Of a DNA stretch of 64,000 nt, positions 41,846-51,386 are shown one piece after another. Source of the DNA: Streptomyces camponoticapitis (GTDB lineage Bacteria; Actinomycetota; Actinomycetes; Streptomycetales; Streptomycetaceae); the NCBI RefSeq assembly GCF_014646115.1, contig NZ_BMMV01000012.1, positions 166,455-230,454 on the forward strand, in the 5' to 3' direction. The translations under genes were made by a program, and so were the position numbers. Numbering within the stretch: the first letter of the stretch is position 1; each line of letters begins with the position of its first letter. The notes under the pieces are model-generated. The model was not told the origin of the DNA. It searched no databases and worked only from the letters and a program-made list of their open reading frames with translations.

Positions 41846-44428
41846 TCAACGCGCCTTTGGCATATCCCATACCCACGCGCCCCCCAATCGCTCCCCCGGC
41901 CGCCCCAGCAGTTCCGTCACGACCTCGTACAGCGCCTCGTCGTTGTCCTGCGGAGCGAGCACCACCACGCCGGCCTTCCAGAACGCCAGGTCGAGCTTGG
42001 CCTGCGCGCGCCAGCTCGGGCCGATCTCCGGGATGCGCGCGCCGTAGCGGATGTCGCGCAGCAGGTTGGAGGTGTAGCGCGGTGCCGCGCCGTAGATGCC
42101 CATCCGCTCCGGTCCCCAGGGCCCGTTGAAGTACCCGTCGGGTACGGAGAAGCCGAAGCCCGTCGCCGACTGCCAGTGCAGCGCCTCCGCCCCGACCGGA
42201 CTCGGCAGGGGTACGGGCACGACGCTCTCGCCCTCGGTGACGTAGTCCCGGTACATGCCGTCCGTGATGAACCGGGGCACCTCCGCCCGCTCCCGTACCG
42301 GCTGCGGCGTCGGCATGATCGGCAGCAGCGCGACGGCGATCGCGGCCAGCCCCACCATCCGGTGCGTACGCGGTTCGAGGACCGCGATCCGCTCCGCGGC
42401 GAGCACGAGCAGAATGCCGAGCGCCGGGGCGCAGATCATCGCCACCCGCGACTCGATCACCGACTCGAAGAGCGGCTGATGCGCCAGCGCGCGCCACGGC
42501 CCCGGCAGCACCACGTCCGTGAACGGGATCCGGATCCTCTGCCCCATCGACAGCAGGGCGGCCACGAGCACCGTGCCCGTCAGTGCCTTCACCAGCGCCG
42601 AACGCCACAGCCACACCACGATGCCGAAGGCGAGCGCGGTCAACGGCCAGCCGTAGAAGGCGTTCTGCTCGGTGCGGTTCATGGCGAGCGTGTCGGCGCG
42701 CGTCTCGTCGCCGAGCAGCGCACGTCCCGAGAACTCCAGGAAGGCGAGCGGGCTGTTGCCGGCGTTGTCGCCGTGCAGAACGCTGTGGTAGCTCTGCGGG
42801 CCGAAGAACTGCCAGTACAGCGGGAGCGCCACCAGCGGCAGACACACCGCCAGCGCCACGCCGAGCCCGCGCAGCAGCGACGGCAGCGCGGCGCGCGCGA
42901 CATCGGGACGTGCGAGCGCGTACGACAGGGCGAAGATCAGCATCCCCATCGCCGCGAGGAGCAACGGTTCTTCGCCGAGGAAGATCTGGTATGTCACGAA
43001 GAGCCCGAGCAGCACCCCGTCCCGTACGACGCGCCGGCCACGGTCGCGGGCCTCGCACAGCCGCAGCGCCCGGTCGATGATCACCGGGATCATGAAGAGC
43101 ACGAGGAAGTTGGGGTGCGCGGTGCCGTGCGACATCATCGGCGGCGCGTACGCGGCGAGTCCCGCGCCGAGGGCCGCCGCCGGGCGTACGCGGGTGATAC
43201 GTCGTACGAACAGCCAGTACCAGGCGACGGCCGTCGCCGTCAGACCGAGCGTGAGGACGAGCGCCCAGGTCACCGTCGGCCCGAAGAGGAGCGTGACAGG
43301 GGTCAGGGGGACGGACAGGCCGAGCATGACCGTGTTCGCCATCAGATTCACGCCGTCGGGAAAGCCCTGGTACGTGGTGAAGAGCGGATTGCGCAGATGC
43401 GTGACGTTGTCGGCGGTGACGGCGAAGAACCACTCCCACTGGTTCTGGTCCTGCATCGAGTCCGCGAGATACGCGCGGTCGAGGTCCGCCCACAGGCCCT
43501 TGTAGAGGAGCACGGACGAAAGGAGGAAGAAGCCGGCGACGGCGAGATCCACCGGGCGTACGCGGGTGCGCAGCCGTACGAGCTCCAGCAGTACGCGGCC
43601 GTAGTCCGCGGGACGGACCTTCGACCCCGACTGGTGGGACCAGCGCACCGGCACCTCGGCGACGGGCCAGCCGGCGCGGCGGAAGTGGCGCAGGATCTCG
43701 ACGTCTATACCCCAGCCGTCGAGGCGGGACGCGGCGAAGGCGGCGCGCGCCTTGTCGCCGTCGAAGAGCTTGAAGCCGCACTGGGTGTCCCGGATGCCGC
43801 GTACGGCGACGAGCCGGATGAGGCGGTTGCCGAGCCGGCCGAGCCATTCGCGCAGCGGGCGCTGGTGCACGTCGATACGCGAGTCGGGGAGGGCGCGGGA
43901 GCCGATCACGGCGGCGGCGGAGACATACCTCTCGCCGTCGCCGTCGCCGTCGCCGTCCTCGTACACCAGGCCGTCCGCGTCGGACTCGCCCCCGCCCGCG
44001 CTCTCCCCCTCCGCGAGCAGCGCGTCCAGCCTGTCCAGTTCCTCTATCGGCGTCGCCAGATCCGCGTCCATGACCAGCACACGCCGCCCGTACGAGGCCA
44101 GCACGCCCAGCCGCAGCGCGTGCCCCTTGCCGCGGTTCTCGTCGCTCGTCAGCAGCTGGATGCGGGGCTCGTCCGCCGCCGCCTCGGCCGCGACCGCGGC
44201 GGTACGGTCCGTCGACCCGTCGTCGACGACGATCAGCTCCCAGTCGCCCCAGCGCTCGGGGTCCGCACGCAGATACGCGCGGATCGCGTCGAGGGTCGGG
44301 CGCAGCCGCTTCTCCTCGTTGTACGCGGGGACGACGACGCTCAGGTCCGCCGCGCCGACCGCGCCCGGTATGCCCGGCGCACCGGGCGCCGCACCTGGTC
44401 CCGGCCCCGGACCCCCGCTCCCGCTCAT
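41846..44428 (-). CDS. GT2 glycosyltransferase fused to a large membrane domain
   Basis: 860 residues. Residues 1-280 form a GT-A glycosyltransferase of the dolichol-phosphate-sugar synthase type: LSVVVPAYNEEKRL, VVDDGSTD, VMDADLATP (DxD) and GFKLFDGDKA. The rest has about ten membrane helices with an external C-terminal part, like lipid-linked-sugar-using transferases. It probably makes a polyprenyl-phosphate sugar and uses it in wall or glycoprotein modification. A DGDGDGDGE insert at ~163 comes from a GTCGCC repeat (43935-43960). The FCD regulator upstream ends 11 bp before the ATG. Confidence 0.82.
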   Translation of the reverse strand: MSGSGGPGPGPGAAPGAPGIPGAVGAADLSVVVPAYNEEKRLRPTLDAIRAYLRADPERWGDWELIVVDDGSTDRTAAVAAEAAADEPRIQLLTSDENRGKGHALRLGVLASYGRRVLVMDADLATPIEELDRLDALLAEGESAGGGESDADGLVYEDGDGDGDGERYVSAAAVIGSRALPDSRIDVHQRPLREWLGRLGNRLIRLVAVRGIRDTQCGFKLFDGDKARAAFAASRLDGWGIDVEILRHFRRAGWPVAEVPVRWSHQSGSKVRPADYGRVLLELVRLRTRVRPVDLAVAGFFLLSSVLLYKGLWADLDRAYLADSMQDQNQWEWFFAVTADNVTHLRNPLFTTYQGFPDGVNLMANTVMLGLSVPLTPVTLLFGPTVTWALVLTLGLTATAVAWYWLFVRRITRVRPAAALGAGLAAYAPPMMSHGTAHPNFLVLFMIPVIIDRALRLCEARDRGRRVVRDGVLLGLFVTYQIFLGEEPLLLAAMGMLIFALSYALARPDVARAALPSLLRGLGVALAVCLPLVALPLYWQFFGPQSYHSVLHGDNAGNSPLAFLEFSGRALLGDETRADTLAMNRTEQNAFYGWPLTALAFGIVVWLWRSALVKALTGTVLVAALLSMGQRIRIPFTDVVLPGPWRALAHQPLFESVIESRVAMICAPALGILLVLAAERIAVLEPRTHRMVGLAAIAVALLPIMPTPQPVRERAEVPRFITDGMYRDYVTEGESVVPVPLPSPVGAEALHWQSATGFGFSVPDGYFNGPWGPERMGIYGAAPRYTSNLLRDIRYGARIPEIGPSWRAQAKLDLAFWKAGVVVLAPQDNDEALYEVVTELLGRPGERLGGAWVWDMPKAR

Positions 44429-44439
44429 CGCGTACCCGC

Positions 44440-45132
44440 TCACCTCCGCGGACGTCCCAGCTCCGGATCGAGCCGGTCCGCCCACGCAAGCGAGTGCGCG
44501 TGACAGCTGTCGACGACCGCGCGCGCGGCGTCCGGGTCGCCGAGGGTGATCGCGTCGACCATCTGCTCGTACCCGCTCCACAGCCAGTCGCGGCAGGCGT
44601 CGTCCTCGCGCAGGAAGGGCACGGAGAACACCCATGCCTGGACCCGCATGCGGTGCAGGAAGTCGCAGATGTACTGATTCGCGACGAGCGTCGTCAGCTC
44701 TCGCCAGAAGCGCAGGTCGTAGCCGATGAGGATGTCCAGGTCGCCGCCCTTGGCCGCCCGCGCGGCCTCCTCCGCCCGGCGCCGTACCGACACCAGGGCC
44801 TCGGAGTTCACCCGCCCGAGACCGCTCCCCGCGATACGCCGGAAGATCCCGTCCGAGACCAGCGAGCGCGCCTCGACCATGGCGCGGAAGTCGTCGACCG
44901 TGAACTGGTGGACGTGGAAGCCCCGGTGCTGGTCGGAGTCGAGCAGCCCCTGCGCGCTCAGGTCGACCAGCGCCTCCCTGACGGGGGTCGCCGACACGCC
45001 GTACTGCTCGGCGATGTGCTTGACGGTGAACTCCTCGCCCGGGAGCAAACGCCCCGCCAAGACCTCGTCACGCAGTGCGTCCGCGATCTGTTGCCGCAGG
45101 GTGTTGCGGGTCACAGCTCCGCTGGCGGGCAT
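44440..45132 (-). CDS. GntR-FCD (FadR-type) transcriptional regulator
   Basis: 230 residues. The winged helix (RQQIADALRDEVLAGRLLPG, YGVSATPVREALVDL) is followed by an all-helical FCD domain with Asp/His residues that bind metal and ligand in the family. ATG 45132 follows a GAGGGGA site. It is upstream of the glycosyltransferase on the same strand; the aminotransferase next upstream may be its target. Confidence 0.87.
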   Translation of the reverse strand: MPASGAVTRNTLRQQIADALRDEVLAGRLLPGEEFTVKHIAEQYGVSATPVREALVDLSAQGLLDSDQHRGFHVHQFTVDDFRAMVEARSLVSDGIFRRIAGSGLGRVNSEALVSVRRRAEEAARAAKGGDLDILIGYDLRFWRELTTLVANQYICDFLHRMRVQAWVFSVPFLREDDACRDWLWSGYEQMVDAITLGDPDAARAVVDSCHAHSLAWADRLDPELGRPRR

Positions 45133-45265
45133 TGGTGGTCGTCCCCTCATCCGGCTTCGCACACCTTAAGCCAGGGATCGTGAGGGGCCCTCGCGACCGA
45201 TCTCGGGCGGGGCCGTGCCGTCACTCCGGCCGGCCACGAGCGGCCGGCCGGAGTTCGGGCGCGCC

Positions 45266-46645
45266 CTACAGCGTGTGCTCGTCGGCCACGGCCAGCGCCG
45301 CGTCCAGGATCGCCAGGCCCTCCTTCGCCTCCCCCTCGGTGACGGTGCACGGCGGCACCGCGTGCGTACGGTTCATGTTCACGAAGGGCCAGAGCCCGCC
45401 CTTCTTGCACGCGGCGGCGAAGGCGGCCATCGGCGCGTTCGCCTCGCCCGTCGCGTTGTACGGCACCAGCGGCTCGCGCGTCTCCTTGTCCCGTACGAGG
45501 TCGAGCGCCCAGAACACACCGTGTCCGCGCACCTCGCCGACCGACGGGTGCCGGTCCGCCAGCTCGCGCAGGCCGGGCCCGAGGACGTTCTCCCCGATGT
45601 GCGCCGCGTGCTCGACGATCTTCTCGTCGGCCATCACCCGCAGCGTCGCGACAGCGGCGGCGCAGGCCAGCGGGTGGCCGGAGTAGGTGAGACCGCCGGG
45701 GTAGGGACGGGTCGCGAAGGTGTCCGCGATGGCGGCGGAGATCGCGACGCCGCCCAGCGGTACATAGCCGGAGTTGACGCCCTTGGCGAAGGTCAGCAGG
45801 TCGGGCACCACGTCGTAATGGTCGGCGGCGAACCACTCGCCGGTGCGGCCGAAGCCCGCCATCACCTCGTCCAGGATGAAGACGATGCCGTGCCGGTCGC
45901 ACAACTCCCGTACGCCCGCGAGATATCCGGGCGGCGGCGTCATGATGCCGGCCGTGCCGGGGATGGTCTCCAGGATGATCGCGGCGACGGTTCCCGGCCC
46001 CTCGAAGGCGATGGTCGCCTCCAGGTGTTCGAGCGCGCGGGCGCACTCCTCGGCCTCGGTGGTGGCGTAGAAGGGGGAACGGTAGAGGAACGGCGCCCAG
46101 AAGTGGACGACCCCGGCGTTGCCGGCGTCGGACGCCCAGCGGCGCGGGTCGCCGGTCAGGTTGATCGCGGTGGTGGTGCCGCCGTGGTACGAGCGGTACG
46201 CCGACAGCACCTTGGGGCGGCCGGTGTGCAGCCGGGCCATCCGTACGGCGTTCTCGACGGCCTCCGCGCCGCCGTTCGTGAAGAAGATCTTGTCAAGGTC
46301 ACCGGGGGTGCGCTCGGCGATGAGACGTGCGGCCTCGGAGCGTACGTCAATGGCGAAAGCGGGCGCGAAGGTCGTGAGTCTGGCCGCCTGCTCCTGGATC
46401 GCGGCGACGACGACGGGGTGCTGGTAGCCAATGTTGGTAAAGACGAGACCGCTGCTGAAGTCGAGGTAGCGGTTGCCGTCGTAGTCCCAGAAGTACGAGC
46501 CGTCGGCACCGGCGACGGCGAGAGGGTCGATCAATTCCTGCGCGGACCAGGAGTGGAACACGTGCGCGCGGTCGGCGGCCTTGACGGCGGCCCCGGCCTT
46601 CGGGTCGACGGTGTCAACAGGGTTGACGTCGAGGTGAGGGGTCAT
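45266..46645 (-). CDS. Class III aminotransferase (PLP-dependent)
   Basis: 459 residues. GSYFWDYDGNRYLDFSSGLV, FFTNGGAEAVENAVRMA, FILDEVMAGFGRTG and the Schiff-base Lys in LLTFAKGVNSGY (~288) identify the fold. Its sequence is closest in character to omega-amino-acid:pyruvate transaminases. The ATG lies 7 bases after TACGCT, so a leaderless message is likely. Amino donor unknown. Confidence 0.88.
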   Translation of the reverse strand: MTPHLDVNPVDTVDPKAGAAVKAADRAHVFHSWSAQELIDPLAVAGADGSYFWDYDGNRYLDFSSGLVFTNIGYQHPVVVAAIQEQAARLTTFAPAFAIDVRSEAARLIAERTPGDLDKIFFTNGGAEAVENAVRMARLHTGRPKVLSAYRSYHGGTTTAINLTGDPRRWASDAGNAGVVHFWAPFLYRSPFYATTEAEECARALEHLEATIAFEGPGTVAAIILETIPGTAGIMTPPPGYLAGVRELCDRHGIVFILDEVMAGFGRTGEWFAADHYDVVPDLLTFAKGVNSGYVPLGGVAISAAIADTFATRPYPGGLTYSGHPLACAAAVATLRVMADEKIVEHAAHIGENVLGPGLRELADRHPSVGEVRGHGVFWALDLVRDKETREPLVPYNATGEANAPMAAFAAACKKGGLWPFVNMNRTHAVPPCTVTEGEAKEGLAILDAALAVADEHTL

Positions 46646-46748
46646 GCGAACAGCGTAGAGAGCGGCGGGCGGGGGCGGGAGCGAACACGGTGTCTGGTGT
46701 TGGCGGTGTGACTCGGCAGACTGTCGCCCCACCCAGGCCGCCCGCAAT

Positions 46749-46758
46749 CCCCCCCCCC
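46749..46758. repeat. Run of ten C between two CCGCAATCCC copies
   Basis: The tract lies in the 188-bp divergent promoter region of the aminotransferase and PfpI genes, flanked by direct repeats of CCGCAATCC. A ten-base homopolymer is rare in this DNA and prone to slippage. Confidence 0.5.
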
Positions 46759-46780
46759 GCAATCCCTAGACAACGACATT

Positions 46781-46815
46781 GACAGCACACTGTCGACATG
46801 ACAGCATGCTGTCAT
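46781..46815. promoter_or_regulatory. Two MarR-type operators
   Basis: GACAGCACACTGTC (46781-46794) and the perfect palindrome ATGACAGCATGCTGTCAT (46798-46815) have centres 19 bases apart. They lie just upstream of the PfpI-MarR operon, whose second gene is the probable repressor. Confidence 0.72.
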
Positions 46816-46833
46816 ACAGCCGAGGAGGCCACC

Positions 46834-47430
46834 ATGACCGGCAAGACCGTTTACCTCGCCGTCTACGACACCCTCGCCGACTGGGAGACCGGGTACGCGA
46901 CCGCGCACCTCGCCCAGAACGGCTTCAACGTGCGCACCGTCGGCCCCACCAGCGACGCCGTCACCACCATGGGCGGTCTGCGCGTCGAGCCCGATGTCGC
47001 ACTGGACCAGCTCGGCGAGCCCGGCGACACGGCAGTGCTCATCCTCCCTGGCGCGTCCCTCTGGGACGCCGGGGACGACCTGGCGCCGTTCGCCCGCGCC
47101 GCCGGGCGATTCCTGGGGCTGGGCTACCCGGTGGCCGCGATCTGCGGCGCCACGGCCGGGCTCGCGCGGGAGGGGCTGCTGGACGAGCGGAAGCACACCA
47201 GCGCCGTCAGCCACTATCTGGACGCCACCGGCTATCAGGGCGGCAGGCACTACACCGAGGCGGACGCGGTCACGGACGGGAATCTGATCACGGCCGGCCC
47301 GACCGAGCCCGTCGCGTTCGCACGCGAGATCTTCGCGCTGCTCGGCGTGTACGAGGGCGAGAAGCTGGACGCCTGGTACCGGCTGTTCAAGAACTCGGAC
47401 GCGAGCGCGTTCGAGATCCTCAACTCGTGA
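46834..47430 (+). CDS. DJ-1/PfpI family protein
   Basis: 198 residues from ATG 46834 (GAGGAGG upstream); an ATG at 46798 lies inside the operator and is unlikely. The nucleophile elbow AAICGATAGLAREG has the reactive Cys (~109). The family includes glyoxalase III-like and deglycase enzymes and stress proteins. It overlaps the MarR gene by 4 bp. Confidence 0.87.
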   Translation: MTGKTVYLAVYDTLADWETGYATAHLAQNGFNVRTVGPTSDAVTTMGGLRVEPDVALDQLGEPGDTAVLILPGASLWDAGDDLAPFARAAGRFLGLGYPVAAICGATAGLAREGLLDERKHTSAVSHYLDATGYQGGRHYTEADAVTDGNLITAGPTEPVAFAREIFALLGVYEGEKLDAWYRLFKNSDASAFEILNS

Positions 47431-47906
47431 CCGCGCCGGAGCCCGAGACCGGCCGCCGGGCCGACTCCCCGGAGCTGCTCAGCAGGACCGCGCTCGGCGT
47501 CTTCCGGCTGAACGGCCAATTCCTCTCCGTCGCGGAGGAGTTGGCCGCCCCGGCGGGCCTGACGGCGGCCTGGTGGCAGGTCCTCGGAGCCGTACTGCCA
47601 CGGCCGCTGCCCGTCTCCGGGATCGCCCGCGAGATGGGCATCACCCGGCAGAGCGTGCAGCGGATCGCGGATCTGCTGGTCGAACGCGGACTCGCGGCGT
47701 ACGAACCGAACCCGGCCCACCGGCGCGCGAAACTGCTCACCCCGACCGAGGAGGGACGCGCCGCGATCCGCGAGATCACCCCAGGCCACGCGGCTCTCGC
47801 GAAGCGCTTGGCCGAGGAGCTGGGAGCGGCGGAGTTCGCGGAGACCGTACGCATGCTGGAGCGGCTGTCGCGGGCGATGGACGCGCTCGGCTCCCGCTCG
47901 GAGTGA
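47427..47906 (+). CDS. MarR-family transcriptional regulator
   Basis: 159 residues. The winged helix has SGIAREMGITRQSVQRIADL and the wing AYEPNPAHRRAKLLTPTEEG. GTG 47427 overlaps the PfpI stop. It likely represses its own operon through the paired GACAG...CTGTC operators. Confidence 0.88.
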   Translation: MTAPEPETGRRADSPELLSRTALGVFRLNGQFLSVAEELAAPAGLTAAWWQVLGAVLPRPLPVSGIAREMGITRQSVQRIADLLVERGLAAYEPNPAHRRAKLLTPTEEGRAAIREITPGHAALAKRLAEELGAAEFAETVRMLERLSRAMDALGSRSE

Positions 47907-48131
47907 GCGATCCGCCGGCCCCGGCCCCGACCCGGTCCGGGGCCGGGAAACGGATCGGCGGTCGCGTCAGTCTCTTCGCGTACGGGTTCGTTCGGGTTCG
48001 TGCGCCGTGGGGTCGGTTCTCGCCCTGATCGGCGGTTGACCGCCGGTATGCCCGCGAGCGCGCGGTCCGGCGAACGCGGCACTATCCTCTGCGCGTTGGG
48101 CTTGTGCATCTTGGGGGAGGGCCGTACGGCC

Positions 48132-50111
48132 ATGGAGAAGCTGGCTGCAGGAGATCCACAGCGCATCGGCGCGTACCGGTTGCTGGCCCGCCTCGGTGCC
48201 GGGGGCATGGGGCAGGTCTATCTGGCGCGCTCGGACCGAGGCCGTACGGTCGCGGTGAAGCTCGTACGCAAGGAACTCGCCGAACAGGACGAGTTCCGTA
48301 ACCGGTTCCGGCTGGAGGTCGCCGCGGCGCGGCGGGTCGGCGGCCGGTGGACGGCGCCGGTCCTCGACGCGAACACGGAGGCCCCGGTGCCGTGGGTCGC
48401 CACGGGTTATGTGGCGGGGCCCGCGCTCCAGGGCATCGTCTCGGGCCCGCACGGGCCGCTGCCCGCGCGCTCGGTACGGATACTCGGCTCCGGTCTGGCC
48501 AACGCCCTCCAGGACATCCATACCGCCGGTCTGATCCACCGCGACCTCAAGCCGTCCAACGTCCTCGTCACCATCGAGGGTCCGAAGGTCATCGACTTCG
48601 GCATCGCCCGCGCCCTGGAGGCGGTCACCGACGGCGGGCTGACCCGGACCGGGAGCCTGGTCGGGTCACCCGGCTTCATGGCGCCGGAGCAGGTGCGCGG
48701 CACCGCGGTCACGCCCGCGTGCGACGTGTTCTGCCTGGGCTCGGTGCTCATGTACGCGGCGACGGGGCGGCTCCCGTTCGGCACGGCGGACACCGCCGTG
48801 CACGTGCTGATGTTCCGCATCGCGCAGGAGGAGCCGGACCTGTCCGAACTCCCTGAGGGACTAAGGGAGTTGGTGAGCGACTGCCTGAAGAAGGACCCGG
48901 CCGGGCGCCCGACCCCGGCGCAGGTCCTGGCCCGGGTGGGCGAACCGGACGACGACGAGCCCTGGCTGCCCGGCCCGCTGCTCGCCCAACTGGGCAGCGA
49001 CGCGGTGCAGTTGCTGGACCACGAGGAGCCGGGGGCGCGTACGGAGCTGGCGTTCTCGAAGCCGGCGGGCCCGCCTGCGAGCCCGAGCCCGGCGGGCCCG
49101 CCTGCGGAGCCCGCCCCCGAAACGCCTCCGCCCGGTGGCCCCGGCGAGGGCGGCGGGAACGCCGTGCACGGCATGGCGACGATGATCAGCACGCCGTCCC
49201 CGCAGGCGGTGCCCCCGCAGCCGACACCGCCGCCCACGCCTCAACCGCACCAACCGCAGCCACCCCAGAACTCCCAGCACCAACAGCAGCCGGCGCCTTA
49301 CGGCTACCCGCAGAATCAGCAGCCCCGGCAACCCCAGCAGGCACCACTCCCCCCGCTCCCCCCGCAGTACGGCTACCCACAGCCCGGCCAGCCCCCGCTC
49401 CCTCCGTGGGGCGCGACACCCCCGTACGGCCCGCCGCCCTCCAACTACGGCCATCCCTCGCCGTACGGTCCCACTCCCCCGTACGGCCCGGCGCGCGTCC
49501 CGCAGCCCGAGCCGCCGCGCCGCAGCGGCCGGGGCACGGTGGCGCTGGTCGCCGTCGCGGTGATCGTCGCGCTGGCCGCGGGCGGTTCGGTGTACGCCTT
49601 CATGGACAGCGGCAGCGAGAAGAACGACACGTCGAACAACCAGGCGGAGAGCTCGGCCGACGACTCGTCCTCCTCGGGGGACGACACCCCGTCCGAGGAC
49701 GCGCCCCCGGCCACCCGGTCCCCCTCCCCGTCGGCATCCGACGTCGCCGGGCCCGGCGACGTACCGAAGAAGTACCTCGGTGCCTGGTCCGGCACCATCG
49801 AGGGCGCGGGCGGGAGCAACACCCGTGAACTCTCCATCCGGCAGGGCAAGGTGGGCGACACCGTGCTCGAACTGACGGCGGAAGGCCCGACCGACACCGG
49901 CGGCACCTACCAGTGCGTGTTCGAGGCGGCGCTCAGCGCGGCACCGGACTCCGGCCCGCTGAAGATCGGCCCCTCCACGATCACGACGGGCCGGCCGATG
50001 TCCTCATGCACCCCTGGCGCGGCGACGGAGCTGACGATCCTCCCGGACGGCCGTCTGCGCCGCGTGACCACCGCGAACGGCGAGTCCGTGACGTACACGA
50101 AGAACGGCTGA
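48132..50111 (+). CDS. PknB-type serine/threonine protein kinase with external domain
   Basis: 659 residues. The kinase domain (12-275) has GAGGMGQVY, catalytic Lys43, HRDLKPSN (136-143) and DFG (155-157). A Pro/Gln/Tyr-rich cytoplasmic linker (~330-475) follows. There is one membrane helix (VALVAVAVIVALAAGG, ~479-500), a Ser/Asp-rich stalk, and a ~110-residue external beta domain (YLGAWSGTIEGAGGSN). There are no PASTA repeats, so the ligand is not obviously peptidoglycan. Confidence 0.92.
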   Translation: MEKLAAGDPQRIGAYRLLARLGAGGMGQVYLARSDRGRTVAVKLVRKELAEQDEFRNRFRLEVAAARRVGGRWTAPVLDANTEAPVPWVATGYVAGPALQGIVSGPHGPLPARSVRILGSGLANALQDIHTAGLIHRDLKPSNVLVTIEGPKVIDFGIARALEAVTDGGLTRTGSLVGSPGFMAPEQVRGTAVTPACDVFCLGSVLMYAATGRLPFGTADTAVHVLMFRIAQEEPDLSELPEGLRELVSDCLKKDPAGRPTPAQVLARVGEPDDDEPWLPGPLLAQLGSDAVQLLDHEEPGARTELAFSKPAGPPASPSPAGPPAEPAPETPPPGGPGEGGGNAVHGMATMISTPSPQAVPPQPTPPPTPQPHQPQPPQNSQHQQQPAPYGYPQNQQPRQPQQAPLPPLPPQYGYPQPGQPPLPPWGATPPYGPPPSNYGHPSPYGPTPPYGPARVPQPEPPRRSGRGTVALVAVAVIVALAAGGSVYAFMDSGSEKNDTSNNQAESSADDSSSSGDDTPSEDAPPATRSPSPSASDVAGPGDVPKKYLGAWSGTIEGAGGSNTRELSIRQGKVGDTVLELTAEGPTDTGGTYQCVFEAALSAAPDSGPLKIGPSTITTGRPMSSCTPGAATELTILPDGRLRRVTTANGESVTYTKNG

Positions 50112-50164
50112 TCGCCCCCGCACGTCCGCACTCACCCCTGTCGGTCCTCACCGCCGCCGGGCGG

Positions 50165-50647
50165 CTACCCCACGCAGAACTCGTTCCCCTCCGGGTCCGC
50201 CAGCACGATCGCGAAGTAGTCCATATAAGGCTCGTCCATCACCCGCGACACCGTCGCCCCGGCCGCCACCAGCCGGTCCGACTTCGCGGTTATCCGCTCC
50301 TTCCGCACGGGCAGCGGCACCTCGCGCCCGCCGCCCACCTTCAGATCCAGATGCACGCGGTTCTTCACGACCTTTCCCTCGGGCACCTGCTGGAACCAGA
50401 TCCGGGGCCCGGTCCCCGTCGGGGAGACGATCGACTCCGGGGTCTCGCCGGCGCCCTCGGACAGCTCCTCCTCCGGCAGTCCCCGGGCGATCCAGTGCTC
50501 CCGCCAGGTGGCGGCTCCGTCCGGCGGCGGCTCGGCCACATACCCGAGGGCGTCGCTCCAGAAGTCCACGAGCCGCGCCGGGTCGGCGCAGTCGATCGTG
50601 ATCTGCAACGTCGTTTCCAGCGTCTCCGCCGGCTGCGTCTCGTCCAT
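50165..50647 (-). CDS. VOC-family (glyoxalase-fold) protein
   Basis: 160 residues. TLQITIDCADPARLVDFWSD at the start, RVHLDLKV in the middle and VLADPEGNEFCVG at the end are the two beta-alpha-beta-beta-beta modules of the VOC fold. It could be a small-molecule binding or metabolic enzyme. It diverges from the TetR gene across a nested palindrome. Confidence 0.87.
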   Translation of the reverse strand: MDETQPAETLETTLQITIDCADPARLVDFWSDALGYVAEPPPDGAATWREHWIARGLPEEELSEGAGETPESIVSPTGTGPRIWFQQVPEGKVVKNRVHLDLKVGGGREVPLPVRKERITAKSDRLVAAGATVSRVMDEPYMDYFAIVLADPEGNEFCVG

Positions 50648-50678
50648 GTCCCCACGGTGGCAGACGGGTCTGACAACG

Positions 50679-50736
50679 CCTGAATCAGTTATGGCATTTG
50701 CCTAAACACTTTAGGTAGCTGCATAATTGATTCAGG
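50679..50736. promoter_or_regulatory. Nested operator between VOC and TetR genes
   Basis: The outer arms CCTGAATCA (50679-50687) and TGATTCAGG (50728-50736) enclose the inner CCTAAA-CAC-TTTAGG (50701-50715). All are centred near 50708. The local sequence is AT-rich for this genome. It ends 18 bases before the TetR ATG. Confidence 0.68.
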
Positions 50737-50754
50737 CAAGCAGGAAGGACACCC

Positions 50755-51378
50755 ATGTCCCCACGAGCAGGACTGACCACGGAACGCCTGGTCCGGGCGG
50801 GAGCCGAGCTTTCCGACGAGGTCGGCTTCGAGCAGGTGACCGTCTCGGCGCTCGCCCGGCAGTTCGACGTCAAGGTCGCGAGTCTGTACTCGCACGTGAA
50901 GAGCTCCCAGGACCTCAGGACGAGGATCGCCCTGCTCTCGCTGGAGGAGATGGCCGATCGTCTCGCCACGGCGCTCGCCGGGCGCGCGGGCAAGGACGCC
51001 CTCGCGGCCTTCGCGAACGTCTACCGCGACTACGCCCGCGAGCACCCCGGCCGCTACACGGCGGCCCGGCTGACACTCGACCCCGAGACGGCCGCCGCGA
51101 GCGCCGGCCCCCGCCATGCCCAGATGACACGGGCGATCCTGCGCGGATACGACCTGACGGAGCCGGACCAGACACACGCCGTACGGCTGCTGGGCAGCGT
51201 CTTCCACGGCTACATCAGCCTGGAGACGGCCGGCGGATTCAGCCACAGCGCACCCGACACACGGGAGACCTGGGTGTGGATCGTGGACCGCCTCGACGCG
51301 CTGCTCCGCACCTGGCCCCCCTCCGCGCCGTCCGACCCCGCGCCCGCCCCTGAACCGACCCCCCGACCCACAGAGTGA
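50755..51378 (+). CDS. TetR-family regulator with WHG-type C-terminal domain
   Basis: 207 residues. The HTH is ELSDEVGFEQVTVSALARQF with VKVASLYSHVKSSQDL. The C-terminal region with TRAILRGYDL and FHGYISLETAGGF resembles the WHG/TetR_C class. It probably represses the divergent VOC gene and its own unit, which includes the SGNH hydrolase. Confidence 0.88.
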   Translation: MSPRAGLTTERLVRAGAELSDEVGFEQVTVSALARQFDVKVASLYSHVKSSQDLRTRIALLSLEEMADRLATALAGRAGKDALAAFANVYRDYAREHPGRYTAARLTLDPETAAASAGPRHAQMTRAILRGYDLTEPDQTHAVRLLGSVFHGYISLETAGGFSHSAPDTRETWVWIVDRLDALLRTWPPSAPSDPAPAPEPTPRPTE

Positions 51379-51386
51379 GACCGATC

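Noticed and set aside
41144..44503. 1119-codon plus-strand ORF
   Set aside because: It is the shadow of the glycosyltransferase gene, with low-complexity Arg/Glu/His content and no motifs.
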